DNA of 64,000 nucleotides, taken from Mastigamoeba balamuthi (Eukaryota > Evosea > Mastigamoebida > Mastigamoebidae). Location: positions 241,659 to 305,658 of the forward strand of contig CACRSC010000038.1 in NCBI GenBank assembly GCA_902651635.1. Reading direction: 5' to 3'. The position numbers were made by a program, and so were the translations under genes. Below the pieces are notes generated by a model. The model was not told where the DNA came from. It searched no databases and worked only from the letters and a program-made list of their open reading frames with translations. This document shows, one piece after another, positions 22,375-32,299 of this stretch (position 1 is the first letter of the stretch; every line of letters starts with the position of its first letter).

Positions 22375-22390
22375 GGTGTTTTTTAACACC
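22375..22390 (+). ncRNA. Histone mRNA 3' stem-loop
   Basis: GGTGTT-TTTT-AACACC forms a 6-bp stem with a 4-nt U loop, 98 nt after the H2B stop, preceded by CAAAT and followed by AACCA. This is the size and layout of the replication-dependent histone stem-loop (6-bp GC-start stem, four-base loop, ACC flank) bound by SLBP. An SLBP gene is present at 63321-64000. Confidence 0.7.
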
Positions 22391-22776
22391 AACCAGCCTG
22401 TGGACAGAGACTTATCCAAACCCCACTACTCCCCCGTCTGATCACTCTTGACTTGTGTCCGCTCACGTCGGCGAGCATGCGCGCTTATTTTAATGCTACG
22501 CCCTGAAAGAACCACGTCAGGCAAGACATGTTTCTATCCTGTGAGATATTTATCACGGTAATGGTCCCTCGACCAACTCAGGTTCCTCTCCCTGTTGGGG
22601 GTCTATTTTTGGGTTGATGGCAATGCATGCGCATCTTGCCGATGCCAATTACTTCGCCGCGCCGCAAATAGTCAGTCCATAATTGCAGAAACACGGAAAT
22701 AGACCGCGCCTGAGGCCACGCGCTCCGGTTCCGGGCACGGGCGAGAGAGACCTCTTGGGACAGCCCTCCGCCCACC
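22391..22776. other. Intergenic, no gene seen
   Basis: AT-richer spacer between the histone stem-loop and the next start codon. I see no ORF with coding character, repeat or RNA gene. Confidence 0.6.
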
Positions 22777-24508
22777 ATGAACCAGCTGGTCTTGATCGCC
22801 ATCGTGCTGAGCTGCACCGTGTGTCCCTGCGGGGCTGCGCGCTCGCATGGCCCCCGTCCCTAACCGTCGCTCGTCCCCCGCCTCCCTTCCGCAGGGCACC
22901 GTGGTGGCGCTGGTCCTCTTCTCCCTCGCCGCGGTCCTCGTGCGGTGTCTCCTCAACAAGAGGTGCGGGGGGAGCAGGAGCAGCGCAGCACTCGGCGGGC
23001 GGGGAACGCGCGCTCACATGGGCCTGCCTGCAGGCTGTCGCGAGTGACGACGGCGCGGACGAGCAGCGAGGGCGGGTGCAGCATTCGGGGCATCGAGGGG
23101 CTGCCGCCGGCCGCTGTGCTGTTCGCGGGGTTCTGCGCGGGCCCCGCGGAGGAGCTCTCGGGCGACGGCGACGTGTGCTTCATGTTCGCGGGCGTCGAGG
23201 GCGACGTGCTGCTCGACACGATGCCGCACGGGCTCGGGGGCCGCGCGCTGGCGGTCCTCTACGCGGTGCTCGCCGACTGCTTCCAGCGCTTCCGCGGCCG
23301 CGTGGTCGCCTGCCGCGACGCCAGCTTCATGGTCGCCTTTGCCCGCGCCGACAGCGCCATCGGGGCCGCCGTCGAGGCGCAGCAGCGGCTGCTCTACGCG
23401 CAGTGGCCGCAGTCGCTGCTCGTCTACGACAGGGCCTTTGCCGAGGAGGTTGACCCCACAACTGGCGTTGTGGTGCAGCGCGGCCTCCGCCTGGCCGTCG
23501 GCATCCACGTCGGCCGCTGCAACTGCCTGCGCCTCGCCTCCTCCCCCGTCATCGTGCGTGCCTTGTGCCGTGTGCCGTCGTCTCTGTCGCCCTGACGTCG
23601 ACGACTCCCCCCTTCCCCCACTTGCAGACGTACAGGGGGCCGACGGTGCGCAAGGCATACCGAGTGGCAGCCAACGCCTACGGGGGGCAGATCCTCGTCA
23701 CGACGTCGGCGTTCAAGCAGGCGAGGCCGCTGCTCGAGAACAACCCGGAGATAGCGCTGCAGTGGCTGGGCACCATCCCGCACGCGGAGACAGTGTGGCA
23801 GGTCCTGCCCGTGACCCTCGCCGCGAGGTCGTTCCCTCCCCTGCTCAGCGACCACACCATCTGGATATTCCCAGGTAACCCCTGTCGTGGTGTGTATCGC
23901 TGTTCTCACCGAGAGGCGCCTGTCTGCACGCAGGGCTGCTCGACTCCATTCTGCGCTGCGGGGAGACAGAGGAGGACCTGCGGACGTACCACAGGGAGGT
24001 GAACTCTGTCCCGGAGGGCCGCCAAGACCAGAGCCTCAACCACGCCACAGTGTCCATCGCGCTGCCCGAAGGAGGCGGCGCGCAGGACGCCGCCACGCAG
24101 TCACACAGCACGGCGGTGCCCGAGGTCGGGGAACAGCAGAACACCACCAAGAAGCCGCCCGCAGGCCCCTCGATCGTGGAGTGCACCGTACTCCCGGCAG
24201 TCAAGCGGGAGGCCAGCAGGTCTCTCTCGCTGTCCGCGGACTCGGCCGACTCGGTGGCCACTCGCCAGGCATGGCCGCCGACGCCAGGCGGATCACTGTC
24301 CTCGCCCGGCCAGTCGCGCCTGAACCGCCACAAGTCCAAGTCGGGGATTCTGCGCCATGCTCTGGGTGAGCTGTCGCACCGGGAGCCACACCAGCTGCAA
24401 CTGCAGGCCGCCGCTCAAATAGCGCGCGTCCATGTGCCATCGCTGGACATGCAAAAGCTGCGGGCGTTCCAGGCCGTCAAAAGAGTAAGGTCTGGACTCA
24501 CTTGTTGA
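22777..24508 (+). CDS. Single-pass membrane protein with a divergent class III nucleotide-cyclase domain
   Basis: Exons 22777-22818, 22895-22962, 23034-23553, 23628-23874 and 23934-24508 join in frame to 483 residues (introns 59-76 nt). An N-terminal membrane segment spans residues 3-34 (VLIAIVLSCT, VVALVLFSLAAVLV). Residues 60-270 res­emble a class III cyclase catalytic domain: VCFMFAGVEGD, then ALAVLYAVLADCFQRFRG, CRDASFMVAFA, LRLAVGIHVGRC and GPTVRKAYRVAANAYGG. The first metal aspartate (ADxVG) is replaced by glycine; the second (CRDAS) is kept; the usual catalytic asparagine is arginine. Catalysis is therefore doubtful, and it may bind nucleotide or pair with another cyclase. A 200-residue Ser/Thr-rich tail follows. 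Confidence 0.65.
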
Positions 24509-24858
24509 CGTAGATTAGCGCACGCGAATGCGTAGTGCCATACATTTAAACACGCCGCCACATATCACGAACGACAAACCTAATGTATCAATAGCCAATC
24601 AGTCGTTTATTCGCTCAAAAATTGATCCAATTCCATTTGGTTATCCAATTCTCTCGCGTGAATGAGACACCCGAGGACTGCCCTCACATATTTACAGATC
24701 CTGCGGTTGAATCCAGAGTCTCCATCAGCCATACTGCAGATTCAAAGAGACCAAAGGAGGAAATCGAGGAGCGTTTTCTGATAACGACACTAGCCCGCTA
24801 GCTTTGCCACCGATTGATTTTTGAGGAGCTCTTTTTTGCTGATTCTTGCAAAATCCCG
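24509..24858. other. Intergenic, no gene seen
   Basis: AT-rich spacer with several CCAATT/AATTC runs. I see no gene, RNA or clear repeat. Confidence 0.6.
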
Positions 24859-26184
24859 ATGGACCGCGAGCTGCTCCGTCTCTCGCCGTTCGGCCTCAAG
24901 ACCTGGCAGGGCATGTACCTGCGCGCGCGCCCCAATGGCGTCGTCGACTGCGCCAACCACTTCGAAAGCGCGTGCCGCCGGATCCCCGCCGCTCGTGTTT
25001 TCCGACGCGTCTCTATTGATTCCGCTAACCCCACGCCCGCCTCTCTCTCTCTCTCTCCACACACACAGCGTGGGAGCGCTACACCGCCGAGCCCAGCACC
25101 AAGGGCGAGGGCAGCGTGTTCGTGCGCACGTACCACGGCACGTACCTCAGCCTGTCGCCGCGGGGCTCTGTGGCGTGCGTCGCGGGGCCTCCGGACGAGA
25201 ACGAGTCGTTCGAGGTGCAGGCCGTCGACGAGGGCCGCCGCGTCGCGCTCAAGACGCGGCACGGGACGTGGCTCTCGGTCGACCGCTGGCTGCGCCCCAA
25301 GCAGGCGCCGCACTGCAAGCCCTGGGAGTTCTTCGCGGTGGTCAGCATCCTGGTCCCCGCCAACAACAACGACATGCGCGAGCACGTGGCCGCCCACCTC
25401 GCCGAGCAGAACGCCCGCGCCGCCGCCGCCGAGCGCGACGGCGACCTCAAGCTCGCCCTCACCATCTCTCAGTTGCGCAGCCCGCACGCCGTCGTTCTGG
25501 CCTTGGGGGTGGGGGTGAATTCTGGTACCAGTGGGTGTGGGACGGGGGGCAGGCTGCTCGCTGGGCAGTCGTTGTTGGCCCGCAGATGACGCTGCCAGAG
25601 GCACACGCGGGAGCGGTCGGACAGCGTGGGCAGGCTCTGTTGGCTCACGCGGGGGGTGAACAGGACTGCGTTGCGGCAGCTTGCGAGCTCGAACCTCGCG
25701 CATTTGGACGGGCCCTTCAACGAGCTGGTGGAGCAGTGCCGCCACAGGATAGAGCGCATCTTCGCGCAAGTTCCCAGCAGGCCGCTCTCTCAGGAGCAGC
25801 AGCCCGTGCAGCAGCAACAGCAGCAGCAGACACCGGGGGCGGCGGAGCAAGAGGCACTGAAGCTCACGTGCGCTGTGTGCTTCTTGGAGTTCGAATCGGG
25901 CGACGGGCCGCACACGCCGTTCCTCCTGCACTGCGGGCACACGTTCTGCCACAGCTGCCTGCTGTCGATCCCGCGCGTGATCGGGAGCCCCGACGTGATG
26001 CTGTGCCCCACATGCCGCTCGCCCCACAACGTGCGCTGCTGCCCAGAGTTCTTCTCATTCGGTCGTGCACGTCTTTTTTCTGAGTTGTGCTTCGCGCTGT
26101 GCGCAGGTCGCCAGAGATCCGCCCAAGAAGAACTACCAGCTTGACGAGGTGCTCGAGGCCATCGGGCGCTCGAAGGCTGTATAA
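24859..26184 (+). CDS. Fascin-like beta-trefoil / RING-finger protein (probable E3 ubiquitin ligase)
   Basis: Exons 24859-24967, 25069-25508, 25599-26030 and 26107-26184 keep frame and give 352 residues. Residues 1-150 form a fascin/actin-crosslinking-like beta-trefoil (MYLRARPNG, WERYTAEPS, VRTYHGTYLSLSPRG, KTRHGTWLSVDRW). After a helical linker with a short glutamine run comes a C3HC4 RING finger (CAVCFLEF, CGHTFCHSCL, CPTCRSPHN) and a short tail ending KKNYQLDEVLEAI, typical of RING ligases. RINGs recruit E2 enzymes; the trefoil would supply target or actin binding. The first intron has a CT/CA microsatellite at its 3' end and no clean GT donor: GC-AG (24968-25068) restores frame. The second intron's ends are chosen by frame. 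Confidence 0.75.
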
Positions 26185-26356
26185 GTAACAGGTTCTTTGT
26201 CCACTGTTCTCTCCGTGGCGCTGTTTCTCTTTTTTGGGTCCGGTATCTCGGGGGGCACTAAATTTACCGGCATTCTGCCGAACCGAACGGACAATCCGCG
26301 GGATCGAGACCACCCCAGCTCCCCACCAACCACAGGACGTTCCGCCCCCCAGCCCA

Positions 26357-29300
26357 ATGCACGTCGTTCCGCTCTCGCGCCTGGCCCAGCGCTTCAGGAG
26401 CCCGGACGTCGAGGGCGCGTACTGCGAGCGCCACACGCGCGAGTTCTCCTCCCGCAGCCGCGCAGCCACGTACCTCGCCGCGGTCGTTCTGCCGGAAATC
26501 GCCTTCGCGGTAACCGCCCTCGCCTGCCCGCTGGCTGGCGACAGGCCCTCGGGCATCGCCTACGTCGTGGCGGCCGTCGCCTCGGCTGCCGTCGCCACGG
26601 CGTCTGTCGTCGTCTGCCAGGCCGTGTCGCACGGCAGCGGTCTCGCGCGCGCACAGGAGCTCGCGTGCCTGTTCGCTGGCGTCGCCTTCGCGGCTGCAAC
26701 CGTCTTCACGAGGTTCTCTGGCAGTGGCTGCGATGGCACGGCGTCCGAGGCCGCCCGGAGCGGCGACGAGGACGGGGCGGTGCCCCCTGCGTTCCTGAGC
26801 GCTGCGTCGAGCGCGCTGTGCGCACTGTCGTTTGCCACACTGGGGGCTACCCCCTGGCCACGGGCGGCTCTCGGGGTCTCGGTCACGCTGGGCCTGCAGG
26901 CCGCGGCGCTGTTGTTCCTCGTGGTGTACTGGCGGGCCTCGGAGACGTGGTTCCTGTGCCTGTCGTTCGCCCTGTGCTCCGCGATGATCGGGATTCTGCT
27001 GTCGTGCCTCAGCTGGGAGAGGCGAAAGGACTACGCCACGGCCGTGGTGCTTCAGCGGGAGGTGCGGCAGGCGGACGTCGATCACACAAACACGGAGGCT
27101 GTCGTCTCCGCGCTGTTTCCCGCCGACTTTGCTCGACAGGTTGCCGAGGCAAGCGTCCAGAAGATGCGAGTGGACGCAGTGATGGACTCAAGAGGAGACC
27201 AGCTAGCCTTGCCTGGGGAGGAACCGGAGCGTGCGCAGAACCCGTGTGTATACTCGTCGTTCTAACGCCTTCCTCCAGTTATCGCCAAGTCGTATGTTGT
27301 GTCTGCAGTTGTCGTGGTGACCGTGCGAGGGCTAGAGGATGCCGACCAGAAGCAGGCGTCAGTTGTCATGTCCAAGATAGTGCTGGTTGCCGAGGCCATC
27401 GCACAGCAATTAGGCGTTACACGGGCATGCTGCCGAAGCTCGCACTTTGAGTTCGCTGTGTTTCCAGAGTGAGACCACACACGAAATCTGTGAGCTCACA
27501 GTCCAACGCAGCTCAGAGGGGAGGACACACCTTAGAGCCTGCGAGTTTGCTGGTGCTCTCATATGGGTCATGAGTTGCATACGGCAGGACCTGCCAATTA
27601 ACGTAATCAGTTTATCTATCGCAATAAGCACCGGGCCGGTTGCTGCTGGCGTCTTGGGGCTTCTGAGGCCACGCTACGATCTGTGGGGAAGTGCGCGTTT
27701 TCCAAACGCAAGTCAGATTCTCACGTACGACAACAGAAACTGCTGATATTGCCCGGGAATTGATTGAGAATGCGAAGCCAGGGCAAATCCTCTGCCTTTT
27801 TGGTTTGGTCAAGGGGATGTCAAAGGTATGCTTAGTGTTACACTTCTTCCTAACTCAAAATGCCCCAGAACCATATTTACAAGTTCGCACTGACGAATGA
27901 CGTGGTCGCCTATACTTCTGGGAAAGCGGAGGTATTTGAGCTTCTCTGCCCACACGCAGAGCATTACGAGTACCTTAGGTAACAGCGTTCCTGATTGCCG
28001 TGCTTCACTAACAGCTCCATTTTATAGTGCATACGACGACACATGTTTGCCTCTTAACAGAGAGTTCATCGTTCCCATTTCAGAGGTTGCGAAGTCGTGT
28101 CTGGATCTGCGTAGAGAGCAACTCCATTGTCTGACACTGACCTTTGCCAACACTTGTTCAGAGAAACGGTTGGCACATCCCAATTTCTCGTTATTCTCTG
28201 ACAATTGTGCAGATTCCTCGAATTCAACACAAACAATCGAACCGCCCTGATCTGCATGTCTCTTGCACTATCGATTGTTGACACAGCTTTCAACATTGTC
28301 TTCCTGTGCACTCGGGACTACACGACTTTCACAAGGGTTCAGTTGATCATCGAAATGGTCTTGCTGTGGCTCCTGTTTGTCGCCGCTGTTTCTCACTTGT
28401 ACAAGGTCTCTGTGCTATTCTATTCGGCGGTCTGTTTGCTCATGCTTCTCATTTCTTCGGATGTCTTCGTGTCACTGTGGGTCAATGCCAACCCGGACAA
28501 CCTCTTGTCTTTTCTCGTTGGATGGACCAGTGTTCTGTTTTCCTCAGGGTTGCCAACTTATTTCACGGGTCCCCTAGCTGTTGCCGTTTCCACGTGCTCT
28601 GTCAAGCTTCTCGTCACAAACGAGTACGTTGTATGCTTCGGCTATCTCTCACCGCAGCACACTAGTGTGGGCCCGGAGACCATAATTTGGATAACTTGCT
28701 TCACTGCCACGCTGTATCTTATGCACAGAGACATGGAGTGCCGAATCCGTCAGAGATACGCGACATCAGTCCTGCAGACCCAAAACAAGGAGCGGAACAT
28801 CAGGGAGAAAAAACTCGGAGACGTTCTGATTTCGCGTGTTGTGCCGAGTGAGATGCTTAATATGCTGTTTCAGCAGCCCAAGGGAACAACTTGCATGCCA
28901 GTCGAAGTTCCACAGTGTTCTGTTTTGGTAAGCCATCCGAGAATTAGGGTGTTTAACTGCATCTCTAGGTGTGCCGTATTAGTCAGTACGATTGCTTTAT
29001 GGAGGGACTTCCCCCACTAGACCAGTTCAGGATGCTACATTCCCTCTTTGCTAAGTTTGATGCCATTGTGATGTCAAAGGGTCTCTTTCATCTCCGAACA
29101 CAAGGTTAGCTTCCCCCAGGGTCCATAATTGATTGCCCTTCACAGACGACGAGTATGTGGTTGTGGGCAATCTGTTCCACGACATGCCCGATCATGCTGC
29201 CCGAGTTTCCAATCTTGCCATCGAGTTGCTTACTCTCAGTCCTCGATGGAACAGCCAGGACAGTGGCACATCTCCTGTGAAACTGAAAATCGGGATTCAC

Positions 29301-29717
29301 ACCGGGCCAGAAACGGCCGTAGTCATGCACACGAAAACGCTATCATTCGACTGCTGGGGCCCGACAGTCGCCTTGGCAGAGCTGATATGCGGGGAGGCGC
29401 CACGGGGAGAGGCTCTTATCAGCAGGGCTGTGAAGACTGCCATCACCATGCCCTGTCGACACTACAACACGCTCTCGCTCACCGGCGGGGACGTCGAGTT
29501 GTACATGCTCGAGTTCACGAAGTTCGGAATGTCGGACGTCTCGCTCCTGTCTGCCGTGTCTGACCAGCAGGAGGCTGTCTGCAGTCCAGGCGACCAGCAC
29601 AGCGGGGTGCCCGACATGCTGGAGTTCCCCTGTGTTGCAGCCCCCGTCTACGACAGTGCCGATTGCCACACTGCTGGCTCTTCGTACACCGATGCAGATT
29701 CGGCCTATTACGTATAG
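26357..29717 (+). CDS. Adenylyl-cyclase-like protein, TM-C1-TM-C2 layout, catalytically degenerate
   Basis: Nine exons from 26357 to TAG at 29717 give about 1010 residues. Introns: 27246-27278, 27469-27511, 27683-27716 (or 27691-27712), 27826-27868, 27979-28027, 28169-28212, 28928-28968 and 29105-29145, nearly all under 50 nt. The first 240 residues hold five or six membrane helices (YLAAVVLPEIAFAVTALAC, ALLFLVVYWR). A first cyclase homology domain follows (YVVSAVVVVTVRGLED, HFEFAVFPDSEG, SIAISTGPVAAGVLG, RPRYDLWG), then six more helices (ICMSLALSIVDTAFNIVFLC, MVLLWLLFVAAV), and a second domain (VCRISQYDCF, DDEYVVVGNLF, LKIGIHTGPETAV, FDCWGPTVALAEL). This is the topology of mammalian membrane cyclases and Dictyostelium ACA. 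Both copies lack the first metal aspartate, and the second lacks the Asn-x3-Arg pair. GC content is lower after 27250 than before. Confidence 0.75.
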
Positions 29718-29747
29718 TACGTGATTCAGAGAGCAGGGCAAATACAA

Positions 29748-29753
29748 AATAAA
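29748..29753 (+). terminator. Polyadenylation signal AATAAA
   Basis: Canonical hexamer 31 nt after the cyclase-like gene's stop codon. Confidence 0.55.
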
Positions 29754-29911
29754 GAAGGTAGGCGATGATCTGTTCAAAGGGACAGGGGGTCAAGATAGTG
29801 CCTGGATGGCTTTCCTATTCGCCACACAAGCTTTTTACCACTTCAACCTGCGATTCATATTTTTGCTGGTCCAGCAAATCTCCAAACGGTCCAACACAGC
29901 CCCACCACCAC

Positions 29912-30917
29912 ATGAGCGGAGTCGTGGACTTCGTACGGCAGGCACCTCTGTGGCGTTCCCCCCGCTGACGTTGGCTGCCCTCAGAAGAGCGTCGGGGACT
30001 GGCACTCGCAGACCCGCTACCAGGGCTCGGCACCCGAGAACGTGCGCTGCCACGTGTCACGTCCGCATCTCTCTCTCTGACGCGCTGCCACCTCAAGAGG
30101 CTGAACACCAAGCCGCGGGCGGACATCAACTCCAAGATCGCCTTCTGGAGAGGCGACGGTGCGCCCAGGCGCCCCAGGCGCCGTTAACCGTCGCGTCTGA
30201 CGCGACAACGCGACAACGCGACAGTCACCAAGCTGAAAATCGACGCTATCGTCAACGCGGCCAACCAGTCCCTGCTGGGAGGCGGCGGGAGTGCGACAGC
30301 CCCACCCCCCCTACCCCCACTGGCCCTGACCGCCTGGCCGCAGTCGACGGGGCTATACACAGGGCGGCGGGCAGGAAGCTCGTGGAGGAGTGCGCGATGC
30401 TGGGCGGGTGCGACACAGGAGACGCCAAGGCACAATCCTTATATATTTTCCGATTCCGGAATTGCGATATTCACGATCGCCCGCATAGATAACCTGGGGG
30501 TACGACCTGCCGGCCGCGCACGTCATTCACACCGTGGGGCCTATCGGGGAGAACGAGGAGGCCCTGAGGAGCTGCTACGCCTCGTGCCTGCGCTTTGCCG
30601 AGAACAAGACCGTTCGGTCGATTGTGCGCAATTCCCCAGTACACAATTCCCCTTTTGACAAGCGTATTACCAATTCCTGTGACATCACGCAGGCATTCTG
30701 CGGAATCTCAACTGGAATCTATGGGTACCCTCCGGAGAAGGCGGCCCACGTCGCCCTGGGAACCGTCAGGAAGTGGCTCGAGAGGAAGAAGAACAGGTGC
30801 AAGGTCGACAGGGGAGGCATCGTGTTCACGACGTTCACCGAGCGCGAGACGCAGGTGTACCGCGAGCTCGCCCCGCTCTATTTCCCGCCGGCGCTCTCCC
30901 CTTCCAAATCCCAGTGA
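29912..30917 (+). CDS. Macrodomain ADP-ribose hydrolase (MACROD type)
   Basis: Seven small exons (29912-29932, 29985-30041, 30098-30158, 30225-30290, 30344-30429, 30489-30623, 30693-30917) give 216 residues matching the MACROD1/2 family end to end: [20 protein letters not shown] with [20 protein letters not shown] (ADP-ribose binding and catalytic loops), [33 protein letters not shown] and [10 protein letters not shown]. Such enzymes remove mono-ADP-ribose from acidic side chains and hydrolyse O-acetyl-ADP-ribose. All signature motifs are intact. Intron 30430-30488 is GC-AG (AAG|gcacaa). Intron 30159-30224 contains a short tandem repeat of cgcgacaa. Introns total about a third of the gene. 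Confidence 0.9.
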
Positions 30918-31088
30918 GGATGGGGACCTGCCCTCCCATTCCTTCCGTCCCACATCAATGCCCGCGAAAAGCGCAATTGATTTGCTTGGCCAGAGATTTC
31001 AAGATCTTCCACAGATCCTCTCGAGATCTTCCGAGGACACTCGCAACGTGTTTTCGCTTCGTGAGCCCCCCCCCTCCTCCGCGTTCAG

Positions 31089-32195
31089 ATGGCGTCGACA
31101 GAGGGCCCCACAGTGCGCCTCAACGTCGTGACAGGCGAGTGGTCCGTGCTCTCCACAGCGCGCGCCAAGCGGCCCCAGGAGCTCCTCGAGTCCCTCCTCT
31201 CGGCCAAGCGCGCCGCGCAGCATCAGCGCCCCGACGCCACGTCATCCGCCCCCGGCGGGGCCCCAGGCAGGCCCTGCCCCTTCTGCCCGGGCAACGAGGA
31301 GCTCGACCTCGAGGTCTCGCGCGACGTGCCCCCGCCAGCGCCATGGCGTGTGCGCGTCGTCCGCAACCGCTTCCCCGCCGTACAGCCGTTCTCGGCCGCT
31401 TCTCCGCCGGGTCCGCCGTGTCTCGCGGTCCCGAGCGGCGTGGAGCCCTGCGTGGCGGGCCAGGGGTGCCACGAGGTCGTCGTCGTGACGCCCGTGCACT
31501 CGTTGGCGCAGCAGGGCCTCGACACGGACGAGCAGGCGGCCCTCGTGCTGCGGACGCTGCGCGACAGGTCCAGGGCGGCCGCCCGCTGCGGCGCCCGGCA
31601 CGTCTGCGCGTTCCAGAACCACGGGCCGCGCGCCGGGGCCTCGCTGCCGCACCCGCACTGCCAGGTGCTGTCGCTGCCCGTTGTCCCGCACGTCATCGAG
31701 TCGCGCGTTGCCGCGGCGTCGCGCTACCACGAGCGCACGGGCCGCTGCGCGCTCTGCGATGTCGTCGACTCGGAGCTCGCGGCCCCTCAGAGGCCCCGCG
31801 TAGTGGCCGTGACCGAGAGGGCGGTGGCGTGGGTGCCATTCGCTGCTGTGGCACCGTACCAGGTCTGGGTGGCCCCGAGGCGCCACGCGGCCAGCTTCGC
31901 GCTGGTGGATGACGACGAGGACCTGGCGCACGTTGCGGCGCTGCTCAGGCGCGTGCTGAGGGCGCTGCACGACGGGCTGGGCAATCCGGACCTGAACTAC
32001 GTTGTCGAGACGGCTCCCGTGGGTACGGCGGCTGACTGCCCGCATCTGCACTGGTACATCAACGTGGTGGCCAGGACGACAGTCCCCGCGGGACTGGAGC
32101 TGGGCACGGGCGTGTGCATCAACCCGCAGCTTCCAGAGACAAGTGCCGAGGTTCTGCGCTCGTTCTTGCCGGATGGCCCCGCGGCCCTGTGCTGA
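31089..32195 (+). CDS. GalT-superfamily nucleotidyltransferase, probably ADP-glucose phosphorylase-like
   Basis: Single exon, 368 residues. Starts RLNVVTGEWSVLSTARAKRP (the N-terminal GalT motif), followed by the zinc site CPFCPGNE, RVVRNRFPAVQP, FQNHGPRAGASLPHPHCQVL (the HIT-like active site H-P-H-x-Q with the nucleophilic histidine) and a C-terminal LNYVVETAP with CPHLHWYINVVARTT. The spacing and the HLHWYI tail are closer to the plant/animal ADP-glucose phosphorylase and archaeal GalT branch than to bacterial GalT, but the substrate cannot be fixed from sequence alone. It would transfer a nucleotidyl group from a sugar nucleotide through a histidine intermediate. It lacks introns, unlike its neighbours. 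Confidence 0.85.
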   Translation: MASTEGPTVRLNVVTGEWSVLSTARAKRPQELLESLLSAKRAAQHQRPDATSSAPGGAPGRPCPFCPGNEELDLEVSRDVPPPAPWRVRVVRNRFPAVQPFSAASPPGPPCLAVPSGVEPCVAGQGCHEVVVVTPVHSLAQQGLDTDEQAALVLRTLRDRSRAAARCGARHVCAFQNHGPRAGASLPHPHCQVLSLPVVPHVIESRVAAASRYHERTGRCALCDVVDSELAAPQRPRVVAVTERAVAWVPFAAVAPYQVWVAPRRHAASFALVDDDEDLAHVAALLRRVLRALHDGLGNPDLNYVVETAPVGTAADCPHLHWYINVVARTTVPAGLELGTGVCINPQLPETSAEVLRSFLPDGPAALC

Positions 32196-32299
32196 GAAAC
32201 AACCTGCGCAGCCCTCGTGTGCTCGAAACAAGCTCGAACGAGAGCCAGTTCTCTTATTGCACGCACCCCTGAGGGCTTCACCAAATAAGCGGACGCACG

